A DNA stretch of 64,000 nt from NCBI RefSeq assembly GCF_001010355.1, contig NZ_JPLA01000022.1, positions 1 through 64,000 of the forward strand, written 5' to 3'. Source of the DNA: Dyella japonica DSM 16301. GTDB lineage: Bacteria; Pseudomonadota; Gammaproteobacteria; Xanthomonadales; Rhodanobacteraceae. This document shows, piece by piece, positions 9,371 to 17,064 of the stretch. The position numbers and the translations under genes are program-made. A model generated the notes under the pieces. That model did not search any database and had not been told where the DNA came from. It saw only the letters and a program-made list of their open reading frames with translations. Each line of letters begins with the position of its first letter. Position 1 is the first letter of the stretch.

Positions 9371-9597
9371 GGGCAGGCACGCGCTATTTTGGATGGCACT
9401 CGTCCCCTGACTTGGCTGCTGCAGACCGGCACGCGCGTAACGGGTGGATAGTCTCCGTGCTGGTGCGGTCGGGCTACCGGCAGGTCAAGCGATCCGACCG
9501 CGGCTTGGCCTAGCGCTACTTGCAGCTCTTGAGTGGCTTCAGCCGCGCGCAAGTCACGCGTGCAGTGCAGCGTTTGATGCTTGCTGATTGTAAATAG
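9316..9597 (+). pseudogene. DDE integrase/transposase, N-terminal remnant, copy 1
   Basis: The frame starts MIINLDDHQVGRI and continues through NGWIVSVLVRSGYRQVKRSDRG. An in-frame TAG follows, then RYLQLLSGFSRAQVTRAVQR and another stop. The same motifs occur in order in the copy starting at 9764 (YGWMATVLARLSYRQLKRSGRG, then RFLQHLSGFSRAQVGRAMQR). Only the N-terminal DNA-binding part survives. It lies 430 bases before the second copy, so an IS probably inserted next to, or recombined with, an older relative. Confidence 0.8.
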
Positions 9598-9662
9598 GAC
9601 TTGTCTGATAGGGGCGGCCAGGCGGACAGAGAGCACTGTCCAACGGGAAGTGAGCCTGGACG

Positions 9663-9801
9663 AGCGCGTTTCCAGTGGAAGATGAGCCTGGTGGCAAGCT
9701 AGGAAGCCAAGGATTGACGCGCCGATGGGCGGCGTGCCTCGGGTCGGTTGATCATCAACCAGGATGATCATCAGTTTGGACGAATCACGAATCCGCACCA
9801 T
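9663..9801 (+). repeat. Direct repeat copy 2, IS left end
   Basis: This is the second copy of the 140-base segment described at 9229-9370, and again contains the palindrome GGTTGATCATCAACC. It leads directly into the longer transposase remnant. Confidence 0.8.
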
Positions 9802-10780
9802 CGAGCAGGTGCGCGCCGTTCTTGACGGCACAGGCACGCTTGACCTGGCCCCGGCTGGAGACCGGTACACCCGTTATGGGTGGATGGCCACCGTCTTGGC
9901 GCGCCTGAGCTACCGGCAGCTCAAGCGGTCCGGCCGTGGTTGGGTCCGACGCTTCTTGCAGCACCTGAGTGGCTTCAGCCGTGCGCAAGTCGGTCGCGCC
10001 ATGCAGCGATGGCTGACATCTAAGCCGTTATGCCTCGCCCGTCGCAGGCCATCGAACGCCTTCGCGCGGCGATACACCGAGGCGGACCTGGACGCCTTGG
10101 CGGAGGTCGAACAAGAATACGGACGGCTGTCAGGCCTGGCAACGGTCGTCGTCTTGCGGCGCATGTACCGAGAGCATGGAGACGAGCGGTTCGTGCGCCT
10201 GCAGCACGTGTCCTCGTCACACCTATACAATCTGCGCCGCTCAGCTTCCTATCAGCTGCGGCATACCGTGCGGACCAAGACCCGGTCGAACCGCAAGGCG
10301 GCAGCTATTGCCGTGCGCCGCGCGCCGGCGCCGGACAATCGGCCCGGCTTCATCCGGATCGACAGTGTCCACCAGGGCGACTTCCGCGGCCGCTGGGGCG
10401 TGTATCACATCAACGCGGTTGACTGCGCCACCCAGTGCAGGTCGTGACCACCGTGCCGTCACTCAAGCGCGAACACGTCCTGCCGACGCTGCGCGCAATG
10501 CTGGCCCAGTTTCCGTTCGAGATACGCGGGTTCCACTCGGACGGCGGCAGCGAGTACGTCAACAATGAGGTAGCCGCCATGCTCGAACAGTAGCACATCG
10601 CCTTTACTCTCTCGCGCCACGGCGCTGAAATGACAACGCCCTGGTTGAGGCTAAGAACGGTGTCGTGGCACGCCGCCAGTTCGGTTACACCTATGTCCCG
10701 TCTGAGCGGGCCGAGCAGGGCTGCGTTTCCGGGTGATGCACCTCGATTCGACGCGTGGTCGACTAACTCTATGTCTAGAG
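9764..10780 (+). pseudogene. DDE integrase/transposase, frameshifted, copy 2
   Basis: The first 227 codons are intact: IISLDESRIRTIEQVRAVLD, YGWMATVLARLSYRQLKRSG, YTEADLDALAEVEQEYGRLS, SSSHLYNLRRSASYQLRHTV and PGFIRIDSVHQGD with the first catalytic Asp of the integrase core. At about 10430 a frameshift occurs (VVTTVPSLKREHVLPTLRAM continues in another frame to GFHSDGGSEYVNNEV with the second Asp). A TAG interrupts after MLEQ at about 10590, and another shift at about 10632 is needed to read NDNALVEAKNGVVARRQFGY with the catalytic Glu. The gene is therefore inactive. The family is that of stand-alone rve-domain transposases of about 400 residues common in proteobacteria. Confidence 0.88.
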
Positions 10781-10786
10781 TTACAG

Positions 10787-11140
10787 CTATTTGTCAGGCG
10801 ACGCCGGCCGATCGTTTACAGCCCCGCTGACCACATGGTAAAGCCTTCCGTCCAGAGGAGCGCCCGTGGCTACGATCAAAGTGCGGTAGTACACATCTCC
10901 GATGATTCGCGCCGGCGCACCGAGGTCCAAGCACTCATTGCAGTTCATATCCCCGAGGACCCTTCCGCTAAAGACGTCGCGCGGCACTCGAATGCTTCCC
11001 TCGACCGCTCCAGATTCACCGATAGTCAAAATCGTTCCATCCTCTTCAGCCGAAACCGTGCCAGTCACTTTGCCGTCGAGATGGATCGCACCGGTAATGC
11101 GTAGGTCGTAGGTTTGATTCCTATTTCCGGCACCATATTC
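10787..11140 (-). pseudogene. Bactofilin (polymer-forming) gene lacking its 5' end
   Basis: The translated segment contains DLRITGAIHLDGKVTGTVSA, LTIGESGAVEGSIRVPRDVF, SGRVLGDMNCNECLDLGAPA, RIIGDVYYRTLIVATG and DGRLY. This is the short-period right-handed beta-helix of bactofilins, which polymerise into membrane-associated filaments affecting cell shape. The homology runs up to about 11134, but an in-frame TAA lies at 11141-11143 and there is no ATG in the homologous part. The usual 25-40 residue disordered N-terminus and the start are gone. An internal ATG/GTG at about 11068 would give only 93 residues without the first strands. The break coincides with the left side of island 1, so the gene was probably cut by an insertion or deletion. 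Confidence 0.75.
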
Positions 11141-11147
11141 TTAAGTT

Positions 11148-11187
11148 AAAACAGCGCTTTACGCCTTGCGGTGTATTGCGCTGTTTT
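11148..11187. terminator. Hairpin at the left edge of island 1
   Basis: A perfect 9-bp stem AAAACAGCG/CGCTGTTTT with a 22-base loop is followed by GCTTT. It could terminate transcription in either direction or be part of an element end. The stretch 11188-11626 has no gene I can support. Confidence 0.4.
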
Positions 11188-11626
11188 GCTTTGGATTGCG
11201 CGAAATTGTGGCTCAGGTGCACCAAATTTGTACCAGCCTTGGAGTCGAGGGCGCGTTGGTGCACCGAGGCCAACGCACGCTTGCACACCCTTGCGCAGTT
11301 TTGAGCAGCTGGCTATCTTGGTGCTACGCGCTGGTAGTGGCTCCGTGAGCCATGAGCCCGGCATTTCGCCAAGCTAAAGCGGAAAGGCTTGGAGAAAGAA
11401 GAATGGGTCGCCTACAGCGACCGCCCGAGACCCGAGCGGGTCGAGAGCACGAGGCAACGGTCATGATGAGGCCGATTGCTCCGCCGCCGGGATAGCGAGC
11501 GAACGAGGGGAATTGCACTCCTGCCTATATCGTCTCAGGCACTACCTCGCGAGACGGAATGCATAGGCTACCGCGGACTCATCGCCAAATGTCGTGCCCC
11601 GCACGACGTTGCTTTAAGGCTGCGCG

Positions 11627-11935
11627 ATGTCCAAGATACAAGATTTGCTCACGGTTGATGATTTGGCGGCGCTTTTGCATCGAGCCCCGGCCACGATTGT
11701 CACGGCACGCACTCGATACCCACATTCACTCCCTCCTGCGTGCAAGGTGCCCGGGACGCGGCGAGTGCTTTGGCGTAGGTCTGATGTCGAAGCGTGGCTT
11801 GCGCACCATGTTTCGTCGTCGCCGATATCACCATCCAGTGTTGCCTCTCCTGGCACCTCCCGTCGTGGCCGGCCGACCAAGGCTGAGCAACGTCAGCGCA
11901 TGATTCGCGGACTGGAGGGGCGTTCCGATGGCTGA
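11627..11935 (+). CDS. AlpA/excisionase-like helix-turn-helix protein
   Basis: The 102-residue protein opens MSKIQDLLTVDDLAALLHRA, followed by TIVTARTRYPHSLPPACKVPG and RRVLWRRSDVEAWLAHHV. This is the two-helix plus wing layout of MerR/AlpA/excisionase-type HTH domains (about residues 7-58). The C-terminal half is Ser/Pro-rich and basic, including an AT-hook-like RRGRPTKAEQRQR. Such proteins act as excision factors or regulators in integrative elements. The stop overlaps the start of the next gene by 8 bases, which implies translational coupling. A similar HTH gene opens island 2 at 55469. Confidence 0.65.
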   Translation: MSKIQDLLTVDDLAALLHRAPATIVTARTRYPHSLPPACKVPGTRRVLWRRSDVEAWLAHHVSSSPISPSSVASPGTSRRGRPTKAEQRQRMIRGLEGRSDG

Positions 11936-12839
11936 GAACAAGGATCGCAATCCTCTCATCGAGTTCAGACAGGTTGGGGACCGGAGTGGAGGGTTCACGA
12001 TGCTGTGGCATCACGAACTCTGGAGTGACCCCTATAAGCGTGTTTCGAATCGACTGGACACTCTCGGCGCTTGGTGGGTCCTGCGGTCACTGCCACCCCA
12101 ATGGAAAATGCGTGAGCGACAAATGTGCCAAATGCTGGGTCTCGGCGTTGGGAGATTGCGTCGCATAGCGGCGGAACTGGAGGGCTCAGGACGACTTAGT
12201 AGAGAGAAGGTCCGGGACAAGCAGGGGCGATTCCTGAACACCTCGTGGACCCTCTTTTGCGGTGAGCTATCGTCAGAATCATCCAAGCCGGCTTTGCGCC
12301 ACGCGTCAAATTTCCCAGCGATGGATAACTCGCCGATGGACAACCCATCGTTGGATCGCCCAGCTACCGCAGATGCCCCCCCCTTTAATAAGACTGATAA
12401 AGGCTCTAAGACTGAAACTACTACTACTGAGGTGTCTCCAGGTCTGCAGTTACCACCATCGCTCGATCCCGATCAAAGAGCCGTAGTAGGAGAGATGTTG
12501 GGTGGGTCCGGCTTAGAGCAGGTCATGCAACAGCAAATCGCGGACGAGCTTGGATATTCGATGGAGCAGCCCCGGGGAGTTGCTCGGCCTGCTGCTTACA
12601 CTGCAAAGCTTATCGAACGAGCGTTAGGCGGAGAATTCAACCCTGACGGGGCGCTGATATTCGCCGCGGAGCGGCGCAGATCGATAGCGATGGAAGAGCA
12701 GCGGAGAAGCGATGCTGAGCGACGGCGACGGGCAGAAGAAGAGCGCATCGCGAAGCTCAATGATCCAGCTGCCCAGGCACGAATGGACGCTGCGGTAGCC
12801 CTAGCAGCCAAGACGCTTGGAATCCGAAGGGAAGGATAG
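11928..12839 (+). CDS. Replication-type winged-helix protein of an integrative element
   Basis: I recognise no named family with certainty. The N-terminal 115 residues look like a winged-helix replication or primosome-type domain: FTMLWHHELWSDPYKRVSNR, then LGAWWVLRSLPPQWKMRERQ, MCQMLGLGVGRLRRIAAELE and GSGRLSREKVRDKQGRFLNT. A Ser/Thr-rich linker leads to a C-terminal helical region with the very charged coiled coil AAERRRSIAMEEQRRSDAER. The place right after an HTH gene and the equivalent place of a DUF1376 protein in island 2 support a role in element replication or its control. Length is 303 residues. It is coupled to the upstream gene by an 8-base overlap. The stop is followed by two hairpins. 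Confidence 0.5.
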   Translation: MAENKDRNPLIEFRQVGDRSGGFTMLWHHELWSDPYKRVSNRLDTLGAWWVLRSLPPQWKMRERQMCQMLGLGVGRLRRIAAELEGSGRLSREKVRDKQGRFLNTSWTLFCGELSSESSKPALRHASNFPAMDNSPMDNPSLDRPATADAPPFNKTDKGSKTETTTTEVSPGLQLPPSLDPDQRAVVGEMLGGSGLEQVMQQQIADELGYSMEQPRGVARPAAYTAKLIERALGGEFNPDGALIFAAERRRSIAMEEQRRSDAERRRRAEEERIAKLNDPAAQARMDAAVALAAKTLGIRREG

Positions 12840-12846
12840 ACAGACT

Positions 12847-12915
12847 TCATGATCTAGTCTGATCATGAGGGTGATTTTCGTAGTGGAGTCGGTGCGAGTA
12901 GTAGCTCGCACCGAC
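12847..12915 (+). other. Pair of perfect hairpins with six-base loops
   Basis: The first hairpin is TCATGATC-TAGTCT-GATCATGA (12847-12868). The second is GTCGGTGCGAG-TAGTAG-CTCGCACCGAC (12888-12915). Neither is followed by a U tract. They fill the gap between the replication-type gene and the next CDS and could be origin-like, attenuator or operator structures. Confidence 0.6.
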
Positions 12916-12947
12916 GCCTGATCAAAACTGCTCATAAGGAAGCGATC

Positions 12948-13604
12948 ATGGCTCACGACATTTTGCCGGAGTCACTGCTAGTCGATTTGATTTGGGAAGT
13001 CAGTGGCATTGATTGGGACGATCCGCACGAAACAGATGGGGGGCGGGCAGAACTTGCAAGACTCGCGGACCAGCTTCGCGCGCCGATCAATCGGGTATTG
13101 ACCGCCATTGTGGAAAGCTCCTGGGAAAAGGGAGTGTCCCCCGATGTGACAGACCTTTTCAAACATGACGTCGCTGCTGCCTTGGAGCCCATTCGGCTAA
13201 TGAATACGCTCCCAGTAGAGGTCCAGCGACAATTGATGCTGGAATTCGCCACCGTATTGAACGGTCCACGTCCGCCCACGCATCCACCGGGCTGGCTACG
13301 TGGACTGGTCGATGCCGCGCGCCGTGGAAGCTACTGGCCTCGACAAATCCCGGTCCGTGAAGCTTCAGGCGGTGTCGTTGAGGAAATGCGAGCACAGCGC
13401 CGTCAGAAACTTTCACGAAGCGCGAGAAAGTTTTTTCCGAGATCGTCGAAGCGAGCCGTCCGATACGTGGCAGATAGCAGGCGGTCGAGGATCGATCGAG
13501 TCATGACGGCTATGGCCCAAGGTGCAGTCGAGTTGGCCGGGAGCGACATAACTTATCGTGCCTATATGAAGTTTCTTGTCGACGTTGAGGGTGGGGTGGA
13601 GTAG
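12948..13604 (+). CDS. Hypothetical protein of island 1
   Basis: The 218-residue product (MAHDILPESLLVDLIWEVSG...) is not recognised. The first 110 residues are acidic and helical (WDDPHETDGGRAELARLADQ, VESSWEKGVSPDVTDLF). The C-terminal third is strongly basic (QRRQKLSRSARKFFPRSSKR), suggesting nucleic-acid contact. The ATG has AAGGAAG 5-6 bases upstream, a convincing ribosome-binding site. It lies downstream of the hairpin pair in the same direction as the replication-type gene and is probably part of the same module. No membrane segment or catalytic motif is visible. Confidence 0.6.
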   Translation: MAHDILPESLLVDLIWEVSGIDWDDPHETDGGRAELARLADQLRAPINRVLTAIVESSWEKGVSPDVTDLFKHDVAAALEPIRLMNTLPVEVQRQLMLEFATVLNGPRPPTHPPGWLRGLVDAARRGSYWPRQIPVREASGGVVEEMRAQRRQKLSRSARKFFPRSSKRAVRYVADSRRSRIDRVMTAMAQGAVELAGSDITYRAYMKFLVDVEGGVE

Positions 13605-13758
13605 TCCCTGGTACTTTTCAGCCCCCAGGTGAACGATGCCCGGGGATTGGATACCCACTTCTTGCTGGAGTTGCAGGCCGGGGTGCTACCAATGATCCAA
13701 AGCGCTTGTTTGCAAGCATTCAAGGGCAAGGCTGTAGCAGGCATGCTGCCGCCTGAGA

Positions 13759-14037
13759 GTGCACCAGCCGCAGGGCGTGGCCAGAGAGGTTGGTTTCCGC
13801 GACTTCCCTGGTGACGAACTTCCTGTGAGCTGCTTCCGCGTTCAGTCGGTGGCCCTGACCCAACCCTTGGAATGGAACGATTTCAGGCTTCTCACCGTCA
13901 AGGTTGCGAGTCGGTACGAGATGCGGGCACCCAGGGGCGGTGGAGATTTCTCGGAGCAGAAGTGGACCAAGCAGGGCGAAGGTTTCACGCTCAGGCTCAA
14001 TTCGATGTTCTCCGGAACCCCTAAGGTCTGCTTCTGA
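13759..14037 (+). CDS. Possible small hypothetical protein
   Basis: A 92-residue frame with a GTG start reads ...GFRDFPGDELPVSCFRVQSV, EWNDFRLLTVKVASRYEMRA and KQGEGFTLRLNSMFSGTPKV. Alternating hydrophobic residues give a plausible beta-rich fold, loosely like small ssDNA-binding proteins, but I cannot assign it. It overlaps another short plus-strand frame (13629-13814, DTHFLLELQAGVLPMIQSAC), and the two may be halves of one frameshifted gene. There is no good ribosome-binding site. Confidence 0.3.
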   Translation: MHQPQGVAREVGFRDFPGDELPVSCFRVQSVALTQPLEWNDFRLLTVKVASRYEMRAPRGGGDFSEQKWTKQGEGFTLRLNSMFSGTPKVCF

Positions 14038-14420
14038 CTGCGGACTCAACCGGTCATTCGTAACGCCTCAATCCCGCTCGTCCAACGGCTGTGCGGTAAA
14101 ATATTAATCATGCGTAACCTCAATCGAAATGACTTTAGTCTATTGACGGCGTCTATGATGGGTCGACCGATCTAATAAATCCTTATTTGGCTTGTGGTTA
14201 GGTCGGCAAGCAAATTTTCCTAGCACTTTTGTTGCACTTCGCGTTTTCAGCGAGCCGGTGAACGGCGCCTCGAGGCGGGGTGGATGCTGAGCAATTTCGT
14301 ATCGTTCGTGGTCCACCTAAAGCCGGCGAAAGCCAGGCCTGCCTAAGTCATACAGCCTAGTTTTAAGCTCAAGGTCTGCTGATAGCATCGGCTCGTTCAG
14401 TCGTGTCTGAGGAGTGCACG
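14038..14420. other. Intergenic region without a supported gene
   Basis: The part 14095-14220 is AT-richer than its surroundings (for example AAAATATTAATCATGCG). It may hold the promoter of the following membrane-protein gene. No clear -35/-10 pair with good spacing was found. Confidence 0.35.
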
Positions 14421-15332
14421 ATGAGCGTGAATTTCGGGGCGGTCGGGGGAGTCACCACGGTTTTTGGCGCTTTGGCCGCCATTGCGTGGGCCTTCTACAA
14501 CACCCTTGGCCGGCAGCACAGCGACCGCTTCGGTCAAGTGCTTGGCGCGCTAGTTGCCGTGACGTTGGCTGGGGCTGCTGTATGGGTTGCCTATGCAGTG
14601 ACCTCGCCGCGAAATGTTGGCTCAGAGGTTGATCACCGACAGTCGCAAAAAACCACCGCGCCCGTCACAGAGGGTGCTGACCACGGAACTTCAACTTCCG
14701 TGTCCCCGGCGAGTACTGCTCATTCCGTTTCCAACACTGATCCGGTACCGCAAGTTCCACCGCCTCGGACGAGTGCGCTGGCTGCTTCAACGACTTCAGC
14801 GGTCGTTCCCGAGGCACACACGGATGCGGTCGAACGCTTCGACTGTGGTGACGTTGGCACTTTCGAGTTTGACCAAGATGCCTATACGGTCTGGCAGCCG
14901 TCCGATAGAAATGCCAGCGTAGCCGACGCAGTTCCCTACGCTACGGAGATCGTGGGGGATAACGGAGACAGTCGTGAGTTTCAGTTTTGGATTTGGTCCC
15001 AGGACTCACTGCGCAGCTACTTCATGCGGGGAGGCATCGGCTCCCCGCACCGAGGTATCCGTGTTGCCTGGGACGTAGCCATGCGGTTGAACCACTACGA
15101 GGATCTCGTCGTCCAGGTGAAGCGTCAAGCTGGCCCCTCCACCGGAGCGCTGCAGAATGTGAAGGCGCATCGGCAGGAATACGGCATTGACTACTTTGGC
15201 GTGTTGTCTCGGCTCGTGGAGTACTACGTCGCTCACACCGAGGGCGTTGGCGGTAAAGTGGAAGTGACCGAACCTCTATTTCACGGTCGGTCGTGCATCC
15301 AAGTGGCAGTACGGCCGGCAGTAGGGCACTGA
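14421..15332 (+). CDS. Membrane-anchored hypothetical protein
   Basis: The ATG at 14421 is preceded by GAGGAG at 6 bases, so it is preferred to the GTG at 14403. The 303-residue protein has two N-terminal hydrophobic spans (about residues 5-25, GGVTTVFGALAAIAWAFYNT, and 42-60, LGALVAVTLAGAAVWVAYAV). A Ser/Thr/Pro-rich linker to about 130 follows, then a soluble domain of about 170 residues with many aromatic residues (FEFDQDAYTVWQPSD, FQFWIWSQDSLRSYFMRGG). I do not recognise that domain. The layout suggests a periplasmic or cytoplasmic sensor or effector tethered to the inner membrane. It lies inside island 1 between the replication-type genes and the PrtN-like operon. Confidence 0.6.
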   Translation: MSVNFGAVGGVTTVFGALAAIAWAFYNTLGRQHSDRFGQVLGALVAVTLAGAAVWVAYAVTSPRNVGSEVDHRQSQKTTAPVTEGADHGTSTSVSPASTAHSVSNTDPVPQVPPPRTSALAASTTSAVVPEAHTDAVERFDCGDVGTFEFDQDAYTVWQPSDRNASVADAVPYATEIVGDNGDSREFQFWIWSQDSLRSYFMRGGIGSPHRGIRVAWDVAMRLNHYEDLVVQVKRQAGPSTGALQNVKAHRQEYGIDYFGVLSRLVEYYVAHTEGVGGKVEVTEPLFHGRSCIQVAVRPAVGH

Positions 15333-15461
15333 TGGTTTCGGCATGCGGCAGAATTCTGCCGGCGCGTCCAGCAAGGCTACCGTGAAAATCATCATCGCGG
15401 CATGTCTATGGACGTCGTACGCGGTTGTTGAGGTGCCGAACAGCTGAGCAGAAGGAACCGC

Positions 15462-15720
15462 TTAGTTTTGACCGCCGTGAATGCGAACCCTGTCATCGGT
15501 TGCCTCCGCCTTGAGTCTGTCAAGGTATTCGGCGAGCGTCGAAGCATCTAACAGCCAGGGGGGACTTCTGGCTTCCTGCTCGAAATGCGGGCACCGGCAG
15601 CGTTTGCCGGTTTGCTCGTTTCGCTGCCTCTTCGGGCGCCAGGCCAAATAGGTGCGCGCACTTGTCGAGAGGAATGTGGCTGGTGCCATATTCGGCCATC
15701 AGAGCAAAAAATGTATTCAT
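15462..15720 (-). pseudogene. PrtN-like pyocin activator, frameshifted in a G tract
   Basis: From the ATG at 15720 the frame reads MNTFFALMAEYGTSHIPLDK, then CAHLFGLAPEEAAKRANRQT, LPVPAFRAGSQKSP. This is the N-terminal two thirds of the PrtN family (pyocin activator, DNA-binding). After that the frame runs out of homology and stops at 15520. Dropping one base from the six-G run at 15558-15563 restores WLLDASTLAEYLDRLKAEAT and ends at 15462, the normal length of about 85 residues. In Pseudomonas, PrtN activates bacteriocin genes; related proteins occur in integrative elements. The ATG overlaps the preceding stop (ATGA). The shift may be real inactivation, slippage-based switching, or a sequencing error. 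Confidence 0.75.
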
Positions 15721-15842
15721 GAGTTCCGTCTCGTTTCGCTGCTCTCGTTCCACCAGGTCGAGCGAGTGCGCCACTGCTCGCGCATATCCCCCCGCAACTG
15801 TTCCGCAGCGCGATCACCGCGCTTGGCGTCGACGCGTCGCAC
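15717..15842 (-). CDS. Possible small coupled ORF upstream of prtN-like gene
   Basis: A 41-codon frame with a GTG start reads VRRVDAKRGDRAAEQLRGDM and ends ...SSETRRNS, with its TGA inside the ATGA of the PrtN-like start. The composition (charged, helical) looks protein-like and the overlap suggests coupling. There is no visible ribosome-binding site, and its own start is uncertain. Confidence 0.3.
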   Translation of the reverse strand: MRRVDAKRGDRAAEQLRGDMREQWRTRSTWWNESSETRRNS

Positions 15843-15846
15843 CAGG

Positions 15847-16302
15847 TCATCGACCGCCGCGCACGTGGGGGAGTGTGTGCACGCCCATACCTCCGAAAAC
15901 CAAGGGGAGGGTCGCGTATTCGTTGAGAAAGGCGAGGCCGAACTCAAAGAAACCTCCCATGCCTTCCGGTTTGGCCGATTCCCATAGGGAGTTGAAGGCA
16001 TTCGTGTTGGTCGGGAGGCGGAAGGGAAATTTTGGGTCCGCCACCAATTCAACGGTTCGCAGCGTGCCGTATCTTGGCTGAAGATAGTTCGCATGCACCT
16101 GAATGGTGGTGAGTGGGTGGACACGGAGACGCTTCCCAGTGACTTGTGCGATACGGGCCTTGGCATAGCCGGGTGTCCTGGCACCCTTCTGGACATGGGT
16201 AAAGTAGACATTGACGAATGGCTCCCCTGTGCCCTTGCAGCGCCCCTTCTTAAGGACGAGGTATCCGCCATCTTGAGGGCGCTGTGTTGGTCTTGGTGGC
16301 AT
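15847..16302 (-). CDS. Hypothetical protein at the head of the prtN-like operon
   Basis: The 151-residue frame reads MPPRPTQRPQDGGYLVLKKG, then CKGTGEPFVNVYFTHVQKGA, VHPLTTIQVHANYLQPRYGT, LRTVELVADPKFPFRLPTNT and GFFEFGLAFLNEYATLPLVF. Hydrophobic spacing and composition support a real gene, but I do not recognise the family. The ATG at 16302 has GCAGG just upstream. It reads away from the palindrome array, so the array lies in the divergent region between this gene and the recombinase gene at 17065. Downstream come the small coupled ORF and the PrtN-like gene. Confidence 0.5.
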   Translation of the reverse strand: MPPRPTQRPQDGGYLVLKKGRCKGTGEPFVNVYFTHVQKGARTPGYAKARIAQVTGKRLRVHPLTTIQVHANYLQPRYGTLRTVELVADPKFPFRLPTNTNAFNSLWESAKPEGMGGFFEFGLAFLNEYATLPLVFGGMGVHTLPHVRGGR

Positions 16303-16428
16303 CCTGCGGTCTCCGTCATCTTGCCTGCCTACCCGAGGGTCCCTATGTTCCCTCAGCTGCCAATGGGCAGGGATACGGGCCCGCCCAGCGCCATGATATC
16401 GGGAAGGAAGGTTTTGACGGCCGGATAG

Positions 16429-16868
16429 TGGGCCACATTTGGTCCAGTCTGAGCGGCAAGATGGCCCGATTGGGCCCATGGGCAGTCACGCCGGGCCACC
16501 GTTGGCCCAGCGCAATGGCGTTGCCGAAGTAATTGGGCGGCCGTTGACTCAGTCGGATCGCCGAGCTGGGCCGGATTTGGACCACAAACTTTCATGCTGG
16601 GTCACCGTTGACCCAGCGCAATGACGTAGCCGAATTAAGTGGGCCACCGTTGACCCAGTCAAGTCGTCAAGCGGGGTCAGATTTGGCCCACGAACGTGAC
16701 GCTGGGCCAACGTTGGCCCAAGGCAATGACGTTGCCGAAATATGTGGGCCATTGTTGACCCAGTCGAATCGTCAAGTTGGGCCAGATTTGGCCCACCAAT
16801 GTTCAAACTGGGTCAACGTTGGCCCAGCGCAACGACATCATCGAAGTAAGTGGGCCACGGTTGACCCA
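16429..16868. repeat. Array of 13 phased 18-bp palindromes
   Basis: Thirteen copies of an 18-bp palindrome with consensus TGGGCCAACGTTGGCCCA start at 16429, 16461, 16492, 16534, 16567, 16598, 16640, 16673, 16703, 16745, 16778, 16809 and 16851. The copy at 16703 matches the consensus exactly; the others vary mainly in the central four bases or have TGGGTCA/TTGACCCA arms. The spacing cycles 42, 33, 31 bases, giving a 105-106-base super-repeat. The long linkers are themselves conserved (GCGCAATG...GCCGAA). The array fills the divergent region between the 16302 gene and the recombinase. Iteron-like origin, partition site or multi-operator are possible roles. Confidence 0.9.
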
Positions 16869-17064
16869 TTCGCTTCCATTTCTGCGTGAAATGTTTTCGC
16901 AGATGATTCGTTCGGTGCCAGATGAAGAGCGTTACTTATGCGAGTTCTACAAGCATAAGTAACGTGGGGAGCAGATATGATTCTTCGGCACCAAAAATGC
17001 TTTCAGAAAACGAGTATGTTCTATCGTCAGCGGACATGGCCAAGTACGAAACCAGGCAGGAGCT

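Noticed and set aside
11108..11136. A tRNA-like 3' end (T-arm-like GGTTTGATTCC followed by GGCACCA) at the left side of island 1, suggesting a tRNA attachment site.
   Set aside because: The T loop lacks the invariant C, no rest of a tRNA is present, and the same bases encode the bactofilin strand in the other direction (GAGNRNQTYDLRITG). Coincidence is the better explanation.
15717..16319. A 200-codon minus-strand frame overlapping the 15847-16302 gene.
   Set aside because: Only its last about 40 codons look protein-like; the rest is the out-of-frame reading of the 151-residue protein, so I kept just the short coupled ORF.
16343..16806. Minus-strand ORFs with repeated peptides such as GPNLAQLDDSTGSTMAH.
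   Set aside because: They are translations of the palindrome array; no ribosome-binding site, and different frames look equally repetitive.
16429..16868. CRISPR array.
   Set aside because: The repeated unit is a short palindrome, the intervening segments are themselves conserved in a three-part cycle, and no cas genes are present.
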